64,000 bases of DNA from Brevibacillus choshinensis (GCF_001420695.1 NZ_LJJB01000015.1:62001-126000), one strand, 5' to 3'; positions 15,722 through 25,179 are shown, counted from the first letter of the stretch. Made by a program: numbers and translations. Notes: generated by a model not told the origin, from the letters alone.

Positions 15722-16954
15722 ATGATCTCACCAGCCTCTCTTTTGCAACGCTATCCGCGAGAAGCTTTATTGTTTTTGGTAGCCAGTTTTATCAACGCTT
15801 CCGGAAGCGCTTTCATGTGGCCACTAACCACTTTGTACGTACATACGGTTCTGCAACGCTCTATGACTGAGGCGGGCTTTGCCCTCATGCTGCAGTCTCT
15901 TGCCGGAATCATCGGTCAATTTGTCGGTGGTTCCCTGTTTCATCGGCTCGGAGCCAAGCGCCTTATCGTGGGTTCCCTGTTTTTGCAAGGCTGTATCCAG
16001 CTAGCTATCCCGTTTACAAGCAGCTGGAATCTCTACCTTGCCCTGATGATCGGACTTGGGTTTACTTTCAACCTCTCTTCTCCTGCGATTCAGGCGTTTA
16101 TCGGTTTTCGCTGGAAGGAGCAGCGACGTGAATTGTTCAATATTGTGTACGTGAGCAATAACCTAGGAATGGCCATCGGCACTTCTCTGGCGGGTATTGT
16201 AGCTGCCATTTCGTTTCAGTTTACCTTCTTATTGAATAGTGCCAGCACCCTGCTCTTTGCGCTCTTCTTTTTTATCTTTATGAAGCATATCACTCATCAA
16301 GAATTAGTCGGTGACTCTGCTGTACACGCACAAAAACGTACGGGTAAAGAGACACTGCAGCTGCTGTACAAATATCAGCTGTACCTGTTCATGGCGATGG
16401 GCGCTGGCTTTATTTTCTTTTCTACCACGGTCTGGAATACCGGAGTCGCTCCCCATCTGACGGGTTTGGGCATGCCACTATCCAACTACAGCTGGCTATG
16501 GACCATCAACGGGATTATTATTTTTGCTGGTCAGCCAGTCACGAGCTGGATCAAACGCTTGTTACGACAAAGCTTGTCAGCCCAATTGGTAGCGAGTGCT
16601 GTAGCTTATGGTGCAGGCTTTGGGTTTATGCTGCTATTCCACAGCAGTTACCTGGCATTTATCCTGGGAATGATCATCACCACTTTTGGAGAGATGCTCA
16701 TTTCTCCCACCATCCCTACTTTTATCACGGAAAAAACGAGTGATGCTGCACCTTTTTACCTCGGTATGGTAGGCGCTATTACTGCGGTTGGACGCTTACT
16801 GGGCCCACTGGCAATGGGATACATGTACGATCATGGCGGAATTGAGCCAACTTTGCTGCTGGCAACAGCTGTCTCCTCAACGGCTGTCCTCCTTTGCCTG
16901 ATGCACGCATCCTTCCACCGCAACCGAATCGGTGCCTCGACCCGCTCCAATTAA
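15722..16954 (+). CDS. MFS transporter
   Basis: A 410-residue major facilitator with about 12 membrane segments. The ATG at 15722 is chosen because AAAGGA lies 8 bases upstream; an ATG at 15713 would touch the ribosome binding site. The motif A-like loop between segments 2 and 3 reads FHRLGAKRLIVG, and motif C-like glycines occur in GMAIGTSLAGIV. The family resembles Bacillus multidrug-type exporters (YttB/MdtH-like), so export of a small hydrophobic compound is the best guess. It is monocistronic, between a good promoter and a strong terminator. Confidence 0.88.
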   Translation: MISPASLLQRYPREALLFLVASFINASGSAFMWPLTTLYVHTVLQRSMTEAGFALMLQSLAGIIGQFVGGSLFHRLGAKRLIVGSLFLQGCIQLAIPFTSSWNLYLALMIGLGFTFNLSSPAIQAFIGFRWKEQRRELFNIVYVSNNLGMAIGTSLAGIVAAISFQFTFLLNSASTLLFALFFFIFMKHITHQELVGDSAVHAQKRTGKETLQLLYKYQLYLFMAMGAGFIFFSTTVWNTGVAPHLTGLGMPLSNYSWLWTINGIIIFAGQPVTSWIKRLLRQSLSAQLVASAVAYGAGFGFMLLFHSSYLAFILGMIITTFGEMLISPTIPTFITEKTSDAAPFYLGMVGAITAVGRLLGPLAMGYMYDHGGIEPTLLLATAVSSTAVLLCLMHASFHRNRIGASTRSN

Positions 16955-16992
16955 TCGCATTTTACCCTGTACAAATACGTTTGACGCAAATA

Positions 16993-17034
16993 AAAACCGT
17001 TCGTTTCTTTTCTTGAAGAAACGAGCGGTTTTTT
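16993..17034 (+). terminator. Terminator of the MFS gene
   Basis: AACCGTTCGTTTCTT pairs with AAGAAACGAGCGGTT (one wobble region) and is followed by TTTTTT on the plus strand. Confidence 0.9.
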
Positions 17035-17060
17035 GCCTCTTACATTCACTTACCGCAATA

Positions 17061-17086
17061 AAAAAGCCCCTCTTCTCAATAGAGGG
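17061..17086 (-). terminator. Terminator of the aldo/keto reductase gene
   Basis: CCCTCT pairs with AGAGGG across a 7-base loop. The minus strand continues GGCTTTTTTAT. Confidence 0.75.
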
Positions 17087-17099
17087 ACCCTTCACTACG

Positions 17100-17984
17100 C
17101 TAGGATTGTTTCGGATAAGCTAATTCAGGTAACTGATACCATTCGCCTGCCATCCATTCGCGCGCCTTCCAACGAATGACGTCCGGACGAACCAGTGGCA
17201 TGATTTCTTGGAACAGGTCCACACGTTCGATGTCTGTCATCGGGACGAAGCGATTGGCTGCTTCGAGATCGGCCTCCAGCTCCTCCATTTTGCTCACACC
17301 CAAAATCGACGTAGCAACAGGCAAGCTCCATGTATAGCGCAGCGCTTGTTCGGTCCACGGAGCCAGCTTTCCTAGCCCCATAACCTTCATCCCGATAACC
17401 GCTACACCTTTTTCTACGGCTTGCGGGACAAAATCATGCGCGAAGCTGTAAATAAAATGATCCAGTGCGGACAGCGCAACCAGTGCACTATCAAAAGGAT
17501 AACGGCGAATGGCTTCCGCCAGCAGACGAGGGTCCGTATGACCGCTAATGCTGATTTTACGGATCAGGCCCTGTTCTTTCGCTTCGATCAAGGCTTCGAG
17601 CGCGCCGCCTTTGGCAAAGATCGCGTCCAGATCATGTGGCTGCATGATATTGTGCATACGCCACTCATTGACATAATCGGTCTGGAGTCGCTTCAGACTG
17701 CCTTCCAAATCCTTCAGGGCGAGGTCTCGGGTACGACCGCCTGTCTTGGTCGCGATCCACACCTTGTCGCGCAGACCTTTCAATCCCAGACCGACGCGTG
17801 TCTCCGACTGTCCATCACTATAGCTCGGGGCCGTATCAAAATAATTGACCCCCGCCTCTACTGCGCGGCGAATGATCGCAATCGCTTCTTCTTCCGTGCA
17901 GTCGTGCTCATCCACAATGCGTTGCGCACCAAAACCTAGCAAAGAAACCTGGTGTGGGTCTCGTCCAAACGAACGGGTCTGCAT
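17100..17984 (-). CDS. Aldo/keto reductase
   Basis: An NADPH-dependent aldo/keto reductase of 294 residues when started at MQTRSFG (ATG at 17984, about 10 bases after AAAGGGG). The catalytic tetrad is complete: Asp50 and Tyr55 in YFDTAPSYSDG, Lys80 in IATKTGG and His111 in WRMHNIM. The cofactor end reads TSILGVSKMEELEADLEA. The physiological substrate cannot be read from the sequence. It lies just after the bacilliredoxin gene on the same strand, separated by a hairpin at 18013. Confidence 0.9.
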   Translation of the reverse strand: MQTRSFGRDPHQVSLLGFGAQRIVDEHDCTEEEAIAIIRRAVEAGVNYFDTAPSYSDGQSETRVGLGLKGLRDKVWIATKTGGRTRDLALKDLEGSLKRLQTDYVNEWRMHNIMQPHDLDAIFAKGGALEALIEAKEQGLIRKISISGHTDPRLLAEAIRRYPFDSALVALSALDHFIYSFAHDFVPQAVEKGVAVIGMKVMGLGKLAPWTEQALRYTWSLPVATSILGVSKMEELEADLEAANRFVPMTDIERVDLFQEIMPLVRPDVIRWKAREWMAGEWYQLPELAYPKQS

Positions 17985-18012
17985 CCAAGAAATTCCCCTT
18001 TCATTAGAAAAC

Positions 18013-18036
18013 AAGACGCCCGAAATCGAGCGCCTT
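18013..18036 (-). terminator. Terminator of the bacilliredoxin gene
   Basis: A 10-bp stem with G-U pairs (AAGGCGCTCG/CGGGCGTCTT, 4-base loop) is followed by GTTTTC on the minus strand. Confidence 0.6.
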
Positions 18037-18053
18037 GAGAACGTTATCTGTCA

Positions 18054-18485
18054 TTAGTTGCTGTATGTTTCGTAAGCGTTGGTCAGCAGATTGGCAATGG
18101 TTTGCAGATCGTTGTTTTCGATCTGATGACGTTCGATCATCGTCATAATTTTGCCGTCTTTCATGATGGCAAAAGACGGGGAAGATGGTGCATAGCCTTC
18201 GAAATACTCGCGAGCTTTTGCAGTCGCTTCCTTGTCTTGTCCAGCAAATACGGTGAAGATGTTGTCTGGCTTCGTGGTATGGTTCAGGGAATATACAACC
18301 GCTGGGCGAGCCAATCCTGCTGCACAACCACAAACGGAGTTCACGACTACCAGTGTCAGACCTTTCGCACTTGGCAAAGTTTGTTCTACTTCATCAGCAG
18401 TGCGGAGCTCTTGAAAACCATTGCGAGTCAACTCTTCACGCATTGGTTGGATTACTTGGCTCATATATGCTTCATAAGACATCAT
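18054..18485 (-). CDS. Bacilliredoxin (BrxA/BrxB, YphP/YqiW family)
   Basis: This 143-residue cytosolic protein carries the hallmark CGC motif (Cys52-Gly-Cys54 in VVNSVCGCAAG) of the bacilliredoxins. They remove bacillithiol from S-bacillithiolated proteins after oxidative stress. The length and the conserved SYEAYM start and TTKPDNIFTVFAGQDKEA segment match the family. Whether it corresponds to BrxA or BrxB cannot be decided by eye. Its presence implies a bacillithiol-producing host. It is monocistronic or loosely joined to the aldo/keto reductase downstream. Confidence 0.95.
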   Translation of the reverse strand: MMSYEAYMSQVIQPMREELTRNGFQELRTADEVEQTLPSAKGLTLVVVNSVCGCAAGLARPAVVYSLNHTTKPDNIFTVFAGQDKEATAKAREYFEGYAPSSPSFAIMKDGKIMTMIERHQIENNDLQTIANLLTNAYETYSN

Positions 18486-18574
18486 GGGGCAACCTCTCCT
18501 TTTTCTATCACGTTATCCATTACGTTTATTATACCCGGTTCATGACCATTGGAGAATCAGGAAGTGCTTATTAA

Positions 18575-20227
18575 CTACACTTCCATCAAAATGGTAAGAA
18601 TCATCGGGTTGCGGCCTGTTTTTTCGTAGATGAACGGCTTGATCACTTCATTGATTTGGGCCTTCAGCTCAGACCACTCTTTGATTTTCTTTTCCAATGC
18701 TTCCTGCAGACGTTGACGAACGAGCATCGTCGCTTCCTGAATGAGCGACTCGGAACCACGCACGTATACGAAGCCACGGCTCACGATATCAGGTCCCGTC
18801 AAGATCTTGAAGTTCTTCATATCCAAGCTCACGACAACGACCATCAATCCGTCCTCTGCCAAATGCTTGCGGTCGCGCAGGACGATGTTTCCTACATCCC
18901 CTACACCACTACCATCGATCAGGACGATACCTGCATGAACCTTGGTCAGCCATGCTTTTTCACGATTGCAGTTCAGCACATCGCCGTTGTCCATGATAAA
19001 GATGTTGCTATCCTCAATCCCCACTTGCTGTGCCAACTTGGAGTGAGTCTTCAGCATCCGGTACTCCCCGTGGATCGGGATAAAGAACTTGGGACGGATG
19101 AAGTTCAGCATGAGCTTTAGCTCTTCGCTGCTTCCGTGACCGGAGGCATGGATGTCAAAGTCTTGGTTGAGCACGACATTGGCACCAGCTCGGTACAGCT
19201 TGTCGATCGTCCGGCTCACGTTGATCGTGTTGCCTGGGATCGGTGAAGCCGAAATGATGACTGTGTCTTCCGGATAGATCGAAACCGTCCGGTGAGAACC
19301 CGAAGCGATCCGAGTCAGAGCCGCCATAGGCTCGCCCTGGCTACCTGTACAAATGATCAACACCTGATTGTCTGCGTAGTTGTCGATGTGCTTGATGTCG
19401 ATCAACATACCCTCTGGCATCTGGATGTAGCCCAGTTCTTGTCCAATTAAAAATACCTTTTCCATGCTACGGCCAATGACCGCGACTTTGCGGTTGCATT
19501 GCTCGGCAGCATCCACGACTTGCTGCAGACGGTGCACGTTGGAGGCAAAAGTCGCGAGAATGATGCGACCGCGCGCTTTGCGAACCACATCGAGAATGCC
19601 TTCGCCTACCGTACGCTCCGACATAGTAAAGCCGTACCGCTCACTGTTTGTACTGTCCGACAGCAAAGCCAGTACATCTCCGCTCGCACCAATGCGGGCA
19701 ATTTTCCCGTACTCGGTCGTTTGTCCGACAGGTGTCATGTCAAACTTGAAGTCGCCCGTATGGATAACCGCTCCTTCTGGAGTATGAAGCACGACCCCAA
19801 ACGAATCTGGGATACTGTGGTTTGTACGGAAAAACGTAGCCTTCAACCGGTCGAAGGGAATTTCCGTATCTTCCGAGATCGGAATCAGTTTGACATCGTT
19901 TTGCATGCGGTGCTCTTCCAGCTTTGCCTTGACCAAGCCCAGGGTCAGGCGTCCACCGTAAATAGGCACCTTTATTTGCCGTAAAACATAGGGAATAGCC
20001 CCGATGTGATCTTCATGCCCGTGCGTTAATAAAAGTGCTTTAATTTTATGCTGGTTTTGTACCAGATAAGAAACATCGGGAATGACCAGATCGATCCCGA
20101 ACATCTCGTTCTCGGGGAATTTCACCCCGCAGTCAATCATGATAATCTCATCCTCATACTCGACGCAGTACATATTTTTTCCGATCTCGCCGAGGCCGCC
20201 CATCGCGAAAATCTTAACGTCGCTCAA
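18575..20227 (-). CDS. rnj: Ribonuclease J
   Basis: RNase J is an endo/5'-3' exoribonuclease of the metallo-beta-lactamase/beta-CASP class that matures and degrades RNA in Firmicutes. The protein has 550 residues when started at the TTG at 20227, eight bases after AGGAGG; an upstream ATG pair lies inside the ribosome binding site. The zinc motif HGHEDH (69-74) is intact, as in catalytically active J1 and unlike the altered motif of Bacillus RNase J2. Further signatures are RTNHSIPDS, HTGDFKFD, LLSDSTNSE, TGSQGEPMAALTR, HASGHG, PIHGEYRML and the C-terminal KTGRNPMILTILMEV. Whether it is the J1 or J2 orthologue by position is not settled. Confidence 0.95.
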   Translation of the reverse strand: MSDVKIFAMGGLGEIGKNMYCVEYEDEIIMIDCGVKFPENEMFGIDLVIPDVSYLVQNQHKIKALLLTHGHEDHIGAIPYVLRQIKVPIYGGRLTLGLVKAKLEEHRMQNDVKLIPISEDTEIPFDRLKATFFRTNHSIPDSFGVVLHTPEGAVIHTGDFKFDMTPVGQTTEYGKIARIGASGDVLALLSDSTNSERYGFTMSERTVGEGILDVVRKARGRIILATFASNVHRLQQVVDAAEQCNRKVAVIGRSMEKVFLIGQELGYIQMPEGMLIDIKHIDNYADNQVLIICTGSQGEPMAALTRIASGSHRTVSIYPEDTVIISASPIPGNTINVSRTIDKLYRAGANVVLNQDFDIHASGHGSSEELKLMLNFIRPKFFIPIHGEYRMLKTHSKLAQQVGIEDSNIFIMDNGDVLNCNREKAWLTKVHAGIVLIDGSGVGDVGNIVLRDRKHLAEDGLMVVVVSLDMKNFKILTGPDIVSRGFVYVRGSESLIQEATMLVRQRLQEALEKKIKEWSELKAQINEVIKPFIYEKTGRNPMILTILMEV

Positions 20228-20505
20228 TATCTTTCCTCCTAACATCATCGTGCATGATTTTGGAAACCCGAACCAAGCATGCCATTCTTATTGTAACACA
20301 ACGCGAGGCGTTCGTTTCATCCAGTCTTTCATTCCACCAACAGAAAGGGCCATCCGTCGCATTCCTACGCGAAATCTCCTAGTCTATTGGAAAATTGTAC
20401 AAAATCAGAGGGGTAGAAAGCAAGAAACCCGGCTTTCCTGCAAAACAAATGGGCAGACTACCGCACATTGGAGCCTCACATCATATCAAAAGGGAGTCGT
20501 GACCG

Positions 20506-20826
20506 ATGAAATCAAAAGGAAAAGCCATCCTCGTTGCCCTGCTGTTGGGCCTGTCGCTAGCCTGGACAAGTCCAGTCGCCGATGCTCAGCCTCCCTATGC
20601 AAAATGGGGCAAAATCGCCATGCAACAAACGATGAAAACGTACCCCAAAGCAAAAGTTGTGGATTATTTGCACGTAGGTCGAAAAAACAAAACGCCCACA
20701 ACGTCAGAAGAGACGTTCAAGCTCTTGCTCCAGGAGAACAATCGCATGTGGGCGTTACTGGTTCATATTGAATTTGAGACGAAATCCGAGAAGGTGCTGA
20801 AGGTCAGCTTTGAGGAGACGAGCTAA
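20506..20826 (+). CDS. Secreted DUF3889 protein (YqzG/YhdC-like)
   Basis: A 106-residue protein with a clear signal peptide (KSKGKAILVALLLGLSLAW; cleavage probably after VADA near residue 27). The mature 80 residues match the DUF3889 family: PPYAKWGKIAMQQTMKTYPKA, VVDYLHVGRK, and FKLLLQENN followed by VHIEFETKSEKVLKVSFEE. The fold is a small cystatin-like alpha/beta domain. The function of YqzG/YhdC proteins is unknown; secretion is inferred. The ATG follows AAGGGAG by about 8 bases. It is convergent with the Sco gene, with only one base between the stops and no terminator between them. Confidence 0.85.
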   Translation: MKSKGKAILVALLLGLSLAWTSPVADAQPPYAKWGKIAMQQTMKTYPKAKVVDYLHVGRKNKTPTTSEETFKLLLQENNRMWALLVHIEFETKSEKVLKVSFEETS

Positions 20827-20827
20827 G

Positions 20828-21454
20828 CTAGTCTGCCAGCTGCTCCATCTCCGTCATCATTTGCTCCATGTCCATTTCGGCAGCCATTCCGTATGCGCGG
20901 CGCATGTTGCCGTCTTCATCCACGAGGAACATGCGCGCCGTATGGGCAAAAGAACCATCCGGCTGCTTCATCACAGCGATTCCGAAGTCTTTCGTCACCT
21001 TTTCCACAGCTTGGGTATCCCCTCGCAAGAACTGCCAACCACTCTGATCAGCCTTGAATTTCTTGGCGTATTCTTGCAGGACTTCAGGTGTGTCAAAATC
21101 AGGATCAAAGGTAATGCTCACGAACTCTACCTTATCCCCGAACAATCCTTTTTCCTTCAACTGATCCTGCAGCTTGGACATATTGTATGTCGTAGCAGGA
21201 CAAATATCTGGGCAATTGGTAAACATAAATTCGACCAGCCTTACCTTCCCCTTGCCTTCTGAGAAGGTGTACTTCGAGCCATTGATGTTATCTAATGAGA
21301 AGTCGTTCAAGGCCTTCATGACAGGAATGTCTACTTTGGTCATGTATTTGTATCCGAACACGCCGACAATAGCCAAAATGAGTACACCTGCCAGTACCGT
21401 AAACCAATGACGCTGCAGAGCCGTTCCCTGCTGCTTTTGCGTACCTATACTCAC
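20828..21454 (-). CDS. SCO1/SenC (Sco) copper chaperone for cytochrome oxidase
   Basis: Sco proteins deliver copper or reduce thiols of the CuA site of cytochrome c oxidase on the outer membrane face. This 208-residue protein has one N-terminal membrane anchor (about residues 16-35). A thioredoxin-like domain carries the copper-binding motif CPDIC (Cys81, Cys85) and the third ligand His171 (FAHTARMF). It implies an aa3/caa3-type respiratory oxidase in this organism. It is followed on the same strand by nothing before the convergent DUF3889 gene. The rhodanese gene lies upstream on the same strand, 26 bases away, and may be cotranscribed. Confidence 0.93.
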   Translation of the reverse strand: MSIGTQKQQGTALQRHWFTVLAGVLILAIVGVFGYKYMTKVDIPVMKALNDFSLDNINGSKYTFSEGKGKVRLVEFMFTNCPDICPATTYNMSKLQDQLKEKGLFGDKVEFVSITFDPDFDTPEVLQEYAKKFKADQSGWQFLRGDTQAVEKVTKDFGIAVMKQPDGSFAHTARMFLVDEDGNMRRAYGMAAEMDMEQMMTEMEQLAD

Positions 21455-21480
21455 GATTTACTTCCTCCCCTTGCCTATCT

Positions 21481-21792
21481 CTACAGTTCTTTCTCTCCTG
21501 GCCATGCCAGCATTCCGCCCACCATATTTGCTACATCGTAGCCTTGTGCGGTCAAGTACTCTGTTGCCATATTGCTACGCGCACCGCTGCGGCAAACCAT
21601 GACGATCGGAACGTCTTTGTCCAGCTCGTCGATGCGATGCGGCAAAAATCCAAGGGGAATCAGCTTGGCTTGTTTGATGTGACCCGCATTCCACTCGTCA
21701 ACCTCGCGTACGTCGATTACTTGCAGCTCCTCATTGGCTTCCAGCTTTGCCAGCAATTCTTCTGGAGTTATTTCTTTTACGCTATTACTCAT
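21481..21792 (-). CDS. Single-domain rhodanese-like sulfurtransferase
   Basis: This 103-residue cytoplasmic protein is one complete rhodanese domain. It has the N-terminal LQVIDVREVDEWNAGHI segment and the active-site loop CRSGAR starting at Cys67, which would carry a persulfide. The C-terminal YDVANMVGGMLAW is typical. Such proteins move sulfane sulfur to acceptors, but the partner is unknown. It precedes the Sco gene by 26 bases, so a small redox operon is likely. Confidence 0.93.
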   Translation of the reverse strand: MSNSVKEITPEELLAKLEANEELQVIDVREVDEWNAGHIKQAKLIPLGFLPHRIDELDKDVPIVMVCRSGARSNMATEYLTAQGYDVANMVGGMLAWPGEKEL

Positions 21793-21934
21793 CGTCGGTT
21801 ATCCTCCTACTATGTACCTGAAAATAGTTCCGTACCTACCAATTCCCATCATATCATAGCGGCCTTCTGTTTTCTAACGCGAAGACCTCGAATGGGCAAC
21901 AAAGAACATCACTTTATTACGAATAGTAATTAAG

Positions 21935-21963
21935 TTGAATAAAATTAGCTACTTATATATAAT
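21935..21963 (+). promoter_or_regulatory. Near-consensus sigma-A promoter of the CDGSH-like gene
   Basis: TTGAAT (21935-21940) and TATAAT (21958-21963) are separated by exactly 17 bases. Transcription would start near 21970, with AAAGGAGG following at 21980. Confidence 0.85.
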
Positions 21964-21995
21964 TAGTTTCATAACACGTAAAGGAGGCGATACGA

Positions 21996-22076
21996 ATGGG
22001 AACCTGTAGATGCGGTCAAACCAAGAATGCAGAAGGAAATTGCGACGGTACACACGCAACAATAAGTAAACCATAA
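21996..22076 (+). CDS. 26-residue CDGSH-like iron-sulfur (or zinc) protein
   Basis: This very short gene has every sign of being real: a TTGAAT-N17-TATAAT promoter, an ideal AAAGGAGG box 8 bases before the ATG, and a clean TAA. The 26 residues contain MGTCRCGQTKNAEGN then CDGTH, so Cys4, Cys6, Cys16 and His20 match the C-X-C...CDG-x-H ligand set of CDGSH domains. Known CDGSH proteins bind a 2Fe-2S cluster and function in redox or iron transfer. The spacing between the second and third cysteine is one residue longer than in mitoNEET. At 26 residues it is just the metal-binding knuckle, so it would need to dimerise or fold around the metal. Zinc instead of Fe-S is possible. Confidence 0.7.
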   Translation: MGTCRCGQTKNAEGNCDGTHATISKP

Positions 22077-22094
22077 TCGATGCCAACCCAAGGA

Positions 22095-22115
22095 TGAACG
22101 ACCGCGTTTTAGCGG
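22095..22115 (+). repeat. Dispersed short repeat with mini-hairpin, copy 2
   Basis: GACCGCGTTTTAGCGGA matches 6919-6935 with one difference. From the ATG at 22094 a 26-codon frame reads MNDRVLAEDF and continues to a TAG at 22174. It lacks a properly spaced ribosome binding site. Confidence 0.45.
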
Positions 22116-22173
22116 AAGATTTTACCGAAGTGATGCCAGAAGCGGACGCTGAGGCACTTCGCCATGCGCTCTA

Positions 22174-22202
22174 GAATTCATAAGCGTAACGCTTATAAAT
22201 TC
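22174..22202. repeat. Palindromic hairpin
   Basis: GAATTCATAAGCGT and ACGCTTATAAATTC form an almost perfect 14-bp palindrome with one wobble position. No T-run follows, so it is not a standard terminator. It could act as a 3' stabiliser of the CDGSH mRNA or be a repeat remnant. Confidence 0.5.
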
Positions 22203-22242
22203 TTCCACGTTAAAAAAAGACTAATTCTTCTGTACAGGAAAA

Positions 22243-22267
22243 GAAGCACGATCCGTGCTTCTTTTTT
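22243..22267. terminator. Bidirectional terminator
   Basis: GAAGCACG/CGTGCTTC with a 3-base loop is followed by TTTTTT on the plus strand and TTTTCC on the minus strand. It closes the CDGSH transcript and the convergent membrane protein gene. Confidence 0.8.
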
Positions 22268-22279
22268 CGTATTTCCGAC

Positions 22280-22531
22280 TTACAGCTTGCCCTTCTTGAT
22301 CCAGTACACGATACGATAGGAGCCGAACAACGACACCAATAGCATCGCAATCAGCATAAACAGCCAGATTCCCAGCATATTTGTCTCCTCTAGCCCCTCC
22401 GCATTCTTTCCTACAAAATATCCAATATAAATAAGAAGGAAGTAGCACAACACATTGGGAATGATCCACGCTGCTCGCAACGCCGTGCTTTTTTTCCCTT
22501 TCGACTGTTTTTGATCGTTTGAAATATCCAT
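22280..22531 (-). CDS. Small two-helix membrane protein
   Basis: An 83-residue protein of unknown function with two predicted membrane segments (about 19-39, AAWIIPNVLCYFLLIYIGYF, and 51-71, NMLGIWLFMLIAMLLVSLFG). A charged N-terminal tail of about 17 residues (MDISNDQKQSKGKKS) precedes them, and the C-terminus is basic (YWIKKGKL). Both ends are probably cytoplasmic. It is a single-gene unit between the CDGSH terminator and the metY leader, divergent from metY. I do not recognise a family. Confidence 0.65.
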   Translation of the reverse strand: MDISNDQKQSKGKKSTALRAAWIIPNVLCYFLLIYIGYFVGKNAEGLEETNMLGIWLFMLIAMLLVSLFGSYRIVYWIKKGKL

Positions 22532-22562
22532 TTAAACCTCCCTGATAACTGATTATTGAATA

Positions 22563-22592
22563 TTGACAGCAAAGTATACTTTTTCATACAAT
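22563..22592 (+). promoter_or_regulatory. Sigma-A promoter of metY
   Basis: TTGACA (22563-22568) and TACAAT (22587-22592) are 18 bases apart and lie about 25 bases before the S-box aptamer. Confidence 0.85.
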
Positions 22593-22613
22593 TATGACAA
22601 CAACCTATTTACG

Positions 22614-22720
22614 TATTTCATCAAGAGTGGTGGAGGGACAGGCCCGACGAAGCCCGGCAACCTGCATGGAAACATGTGAGGTGCCAATTCCTGCAGAATC
22701 CATAGATTCTGAGAGATGAG
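22614..22720 (+). promoter_or_regulatory. SAM-I (S-box) riboswitch for metY
   Basis: The plus strand shows the S-box signature in order: TCATCAAGAGTGGTGGAGGG, CAGGCCCGACGAAGCCCGGC with AACC, a short ATGGAAACAT hairpin, GGTGCCAATTCCTGCAGAA, and a 3' strand GAGAGATGAG closing P1 with TCATC. The terminator at 22737-22774 is the expected off state. Confidence 0.95.
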
Positions 22721-22735
22721 CTATTCCGTGTATGA

Positions 22736-24115
<1,380 letters not shown>

Positions 24116-24141
24116 TACAAACAGAATAAATGAAAAAGACA

Positions 24142-24174
24142 GGCCTACTGCATCTCTGCAGTAGGCCCTTTTTT
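24142..24174 (+). terminator. Terminator of metY
   Basis: A perfect 11-bp stem (GGCCTACTGCA/TGCAGTAGGCC, 4-base loop) is followed by CTTTTTT. The minus strand downstream is also T-rich, so it may serve the convergent LysM-3D gene. Confidence 0.9.
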
Positions 24175-24206
24175 CCATTTTCCAGGTTGTAGCAGCTCAA
24201 ACCAAA

Positions 24207-24791
24207 CTACTTCAACACATAAATTTTTACATTTTGCATACCAAAGCCGCTTGCGTCCTTACCAGGCACGTAAATGTCCACCCGCGCATCTTTGATCGCT
24301 CCACCGATGTCGGTTGCTTTGGCGATCATGCCGTTCCCAGGAAGCGAGCCATGTTTGTACCCGGTGATGTATACAGTAGAGCCAAGCGGAATCACGTCCG
24401 GGTCGACAGCGATCGTACCCACTTTGAGCGGATTTCCGAAGTAATCCACCCCTGCCCATCCGCCGTTTTCCTCTGCTGATCCGGTATAGGCGGTCGCCAC
24501 AGCTTTGATCACTTTACTGTAAGGACGAGCTTGACCGGCAGTTGTCTTTACATGATTTGCGACGGGCAACTGGATGGTCTGCCCCAGTTGCAGGTTCTGT
24601 GGGTCTACCCCCGGATTTGCCTTCTGTACCGATTCCAAAGGCACGTTGTACTGTTTGGAAATCTGGTAGAAGGTGTCGCCTGCTTTAATCTGGTAGGTAG
24701 AGGAAGCAGCGAATGCTGGTGTTGCGATCGCTGCCAAGCACAAACCTAACGCCATCGTTACAAAAGATTTTGTTATGAACTGTTTTTTCAT
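24207..24791 (-). CDS. Secreted LysM and 3D-domain cell-wall hydrolase (YocH-like)
   Basis: This 194-residue exported protein resembles the YocH-type muralytic enzymes of Bacillus. A signal peptide ends at AFA near residue 28. One LysM peptidoglycan-binding domain follows at about 33-76 (YQIKAGDTFYQISKQYNV, LQLGQTIQLP). The C-terminal 3D domain (about 115-194) shows the three conserved aspartates in IAVDPDVIPLG, ATDIGG and ARVDIYV. This fold is related to the lytic MltA beta-barrel. Control by the c-di-AMP riboswitch upstream fits wall turnover and osmotic adaptation. Confidence 0.92.
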   Translation of the reverse strand: MKKQFITKSFVTMALGLCLAAIATPAFAASSTYQIKAGDTFYQISKQYNVPLESVQKANPGVDPQNLQLGQTIQLPVANHVKTTAGQARPYSKVIKAVATAYTGSAEENGGWAGVDYFGNPLKVGTIAVDPDVIPLGSTVYITGYKHGSLPGNGMIAKATDIGGAIKDARVDIYVPGKDASGFGMQNVKIYVLK

Positions 24792-24805
24792 TTTTTTCTC
24801 CTTTC

Positions 24806-24948
24806 AACTGCCTGCGAGGTTAGTTGTCGGATTCGGGTTGAGGAGTCAACCCTACGCATTCGCGCTTCACCCCAAATCGCAGATCTTACGACCTTGCGAA
24901 GAAAATCGTCCCCCGCACCTCACTCGTGTGAAGTTTTGGCTTCCAAAA
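24806..24948 (-). promoter_or_regulatory. c-di-AMP (ydaO/yuaA) riboswitch
   Basis: Upstream of the LysM-3D gene the minus strand carries the ydaO-type elements: GCGGGGGACGA, then TTGGGGTGAA, the hairpin GTAGGGTTGAC...CAACCC, and the strongly conserved 3' end GAATCCGACAACTAACCTCG with CAGGC. In Bacillus this class senses c-di-AMP and lowers expression of wall hydrolases and ion transporters. The 5' boundary is approximate. I do not see a clear separate terminator hairpin. Confidence 0.88.
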
Positions 24949-25131
24949 AATTACCACATCTTTTTCACAGGGGTAAATGAGAAAATATTGGAAACACCGG
25001 AAAACTCATTGTGTTGCGTCAAGGAACGAAGCTTCGACATCCCGATCTCTAATTGATTGGCTCGCCGTTTCTTATTGGCATTGAAGAACAAACTTGGCGG
25101 CTGCTGTTGCTCAATCGGTAGTGTAAATGAA

Positions 25132-25175
25132 ACAAACAAACCCCAAGGCTCGTTATGGCCTTGGGGTTTGTTTGT
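25132..25175 (-). terminator. Strong terminator of the CalY/TasA operon
   Basis: A perfect 18-bp stem (ACAAACAAACCCCAAGGC and its complement, 8-base loop) overhangs into TTTG on the minus strand. It lies just after the last gene of the matrix locus. Confidence 0.85.
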
Positions 25176-25179
25176 CCTT

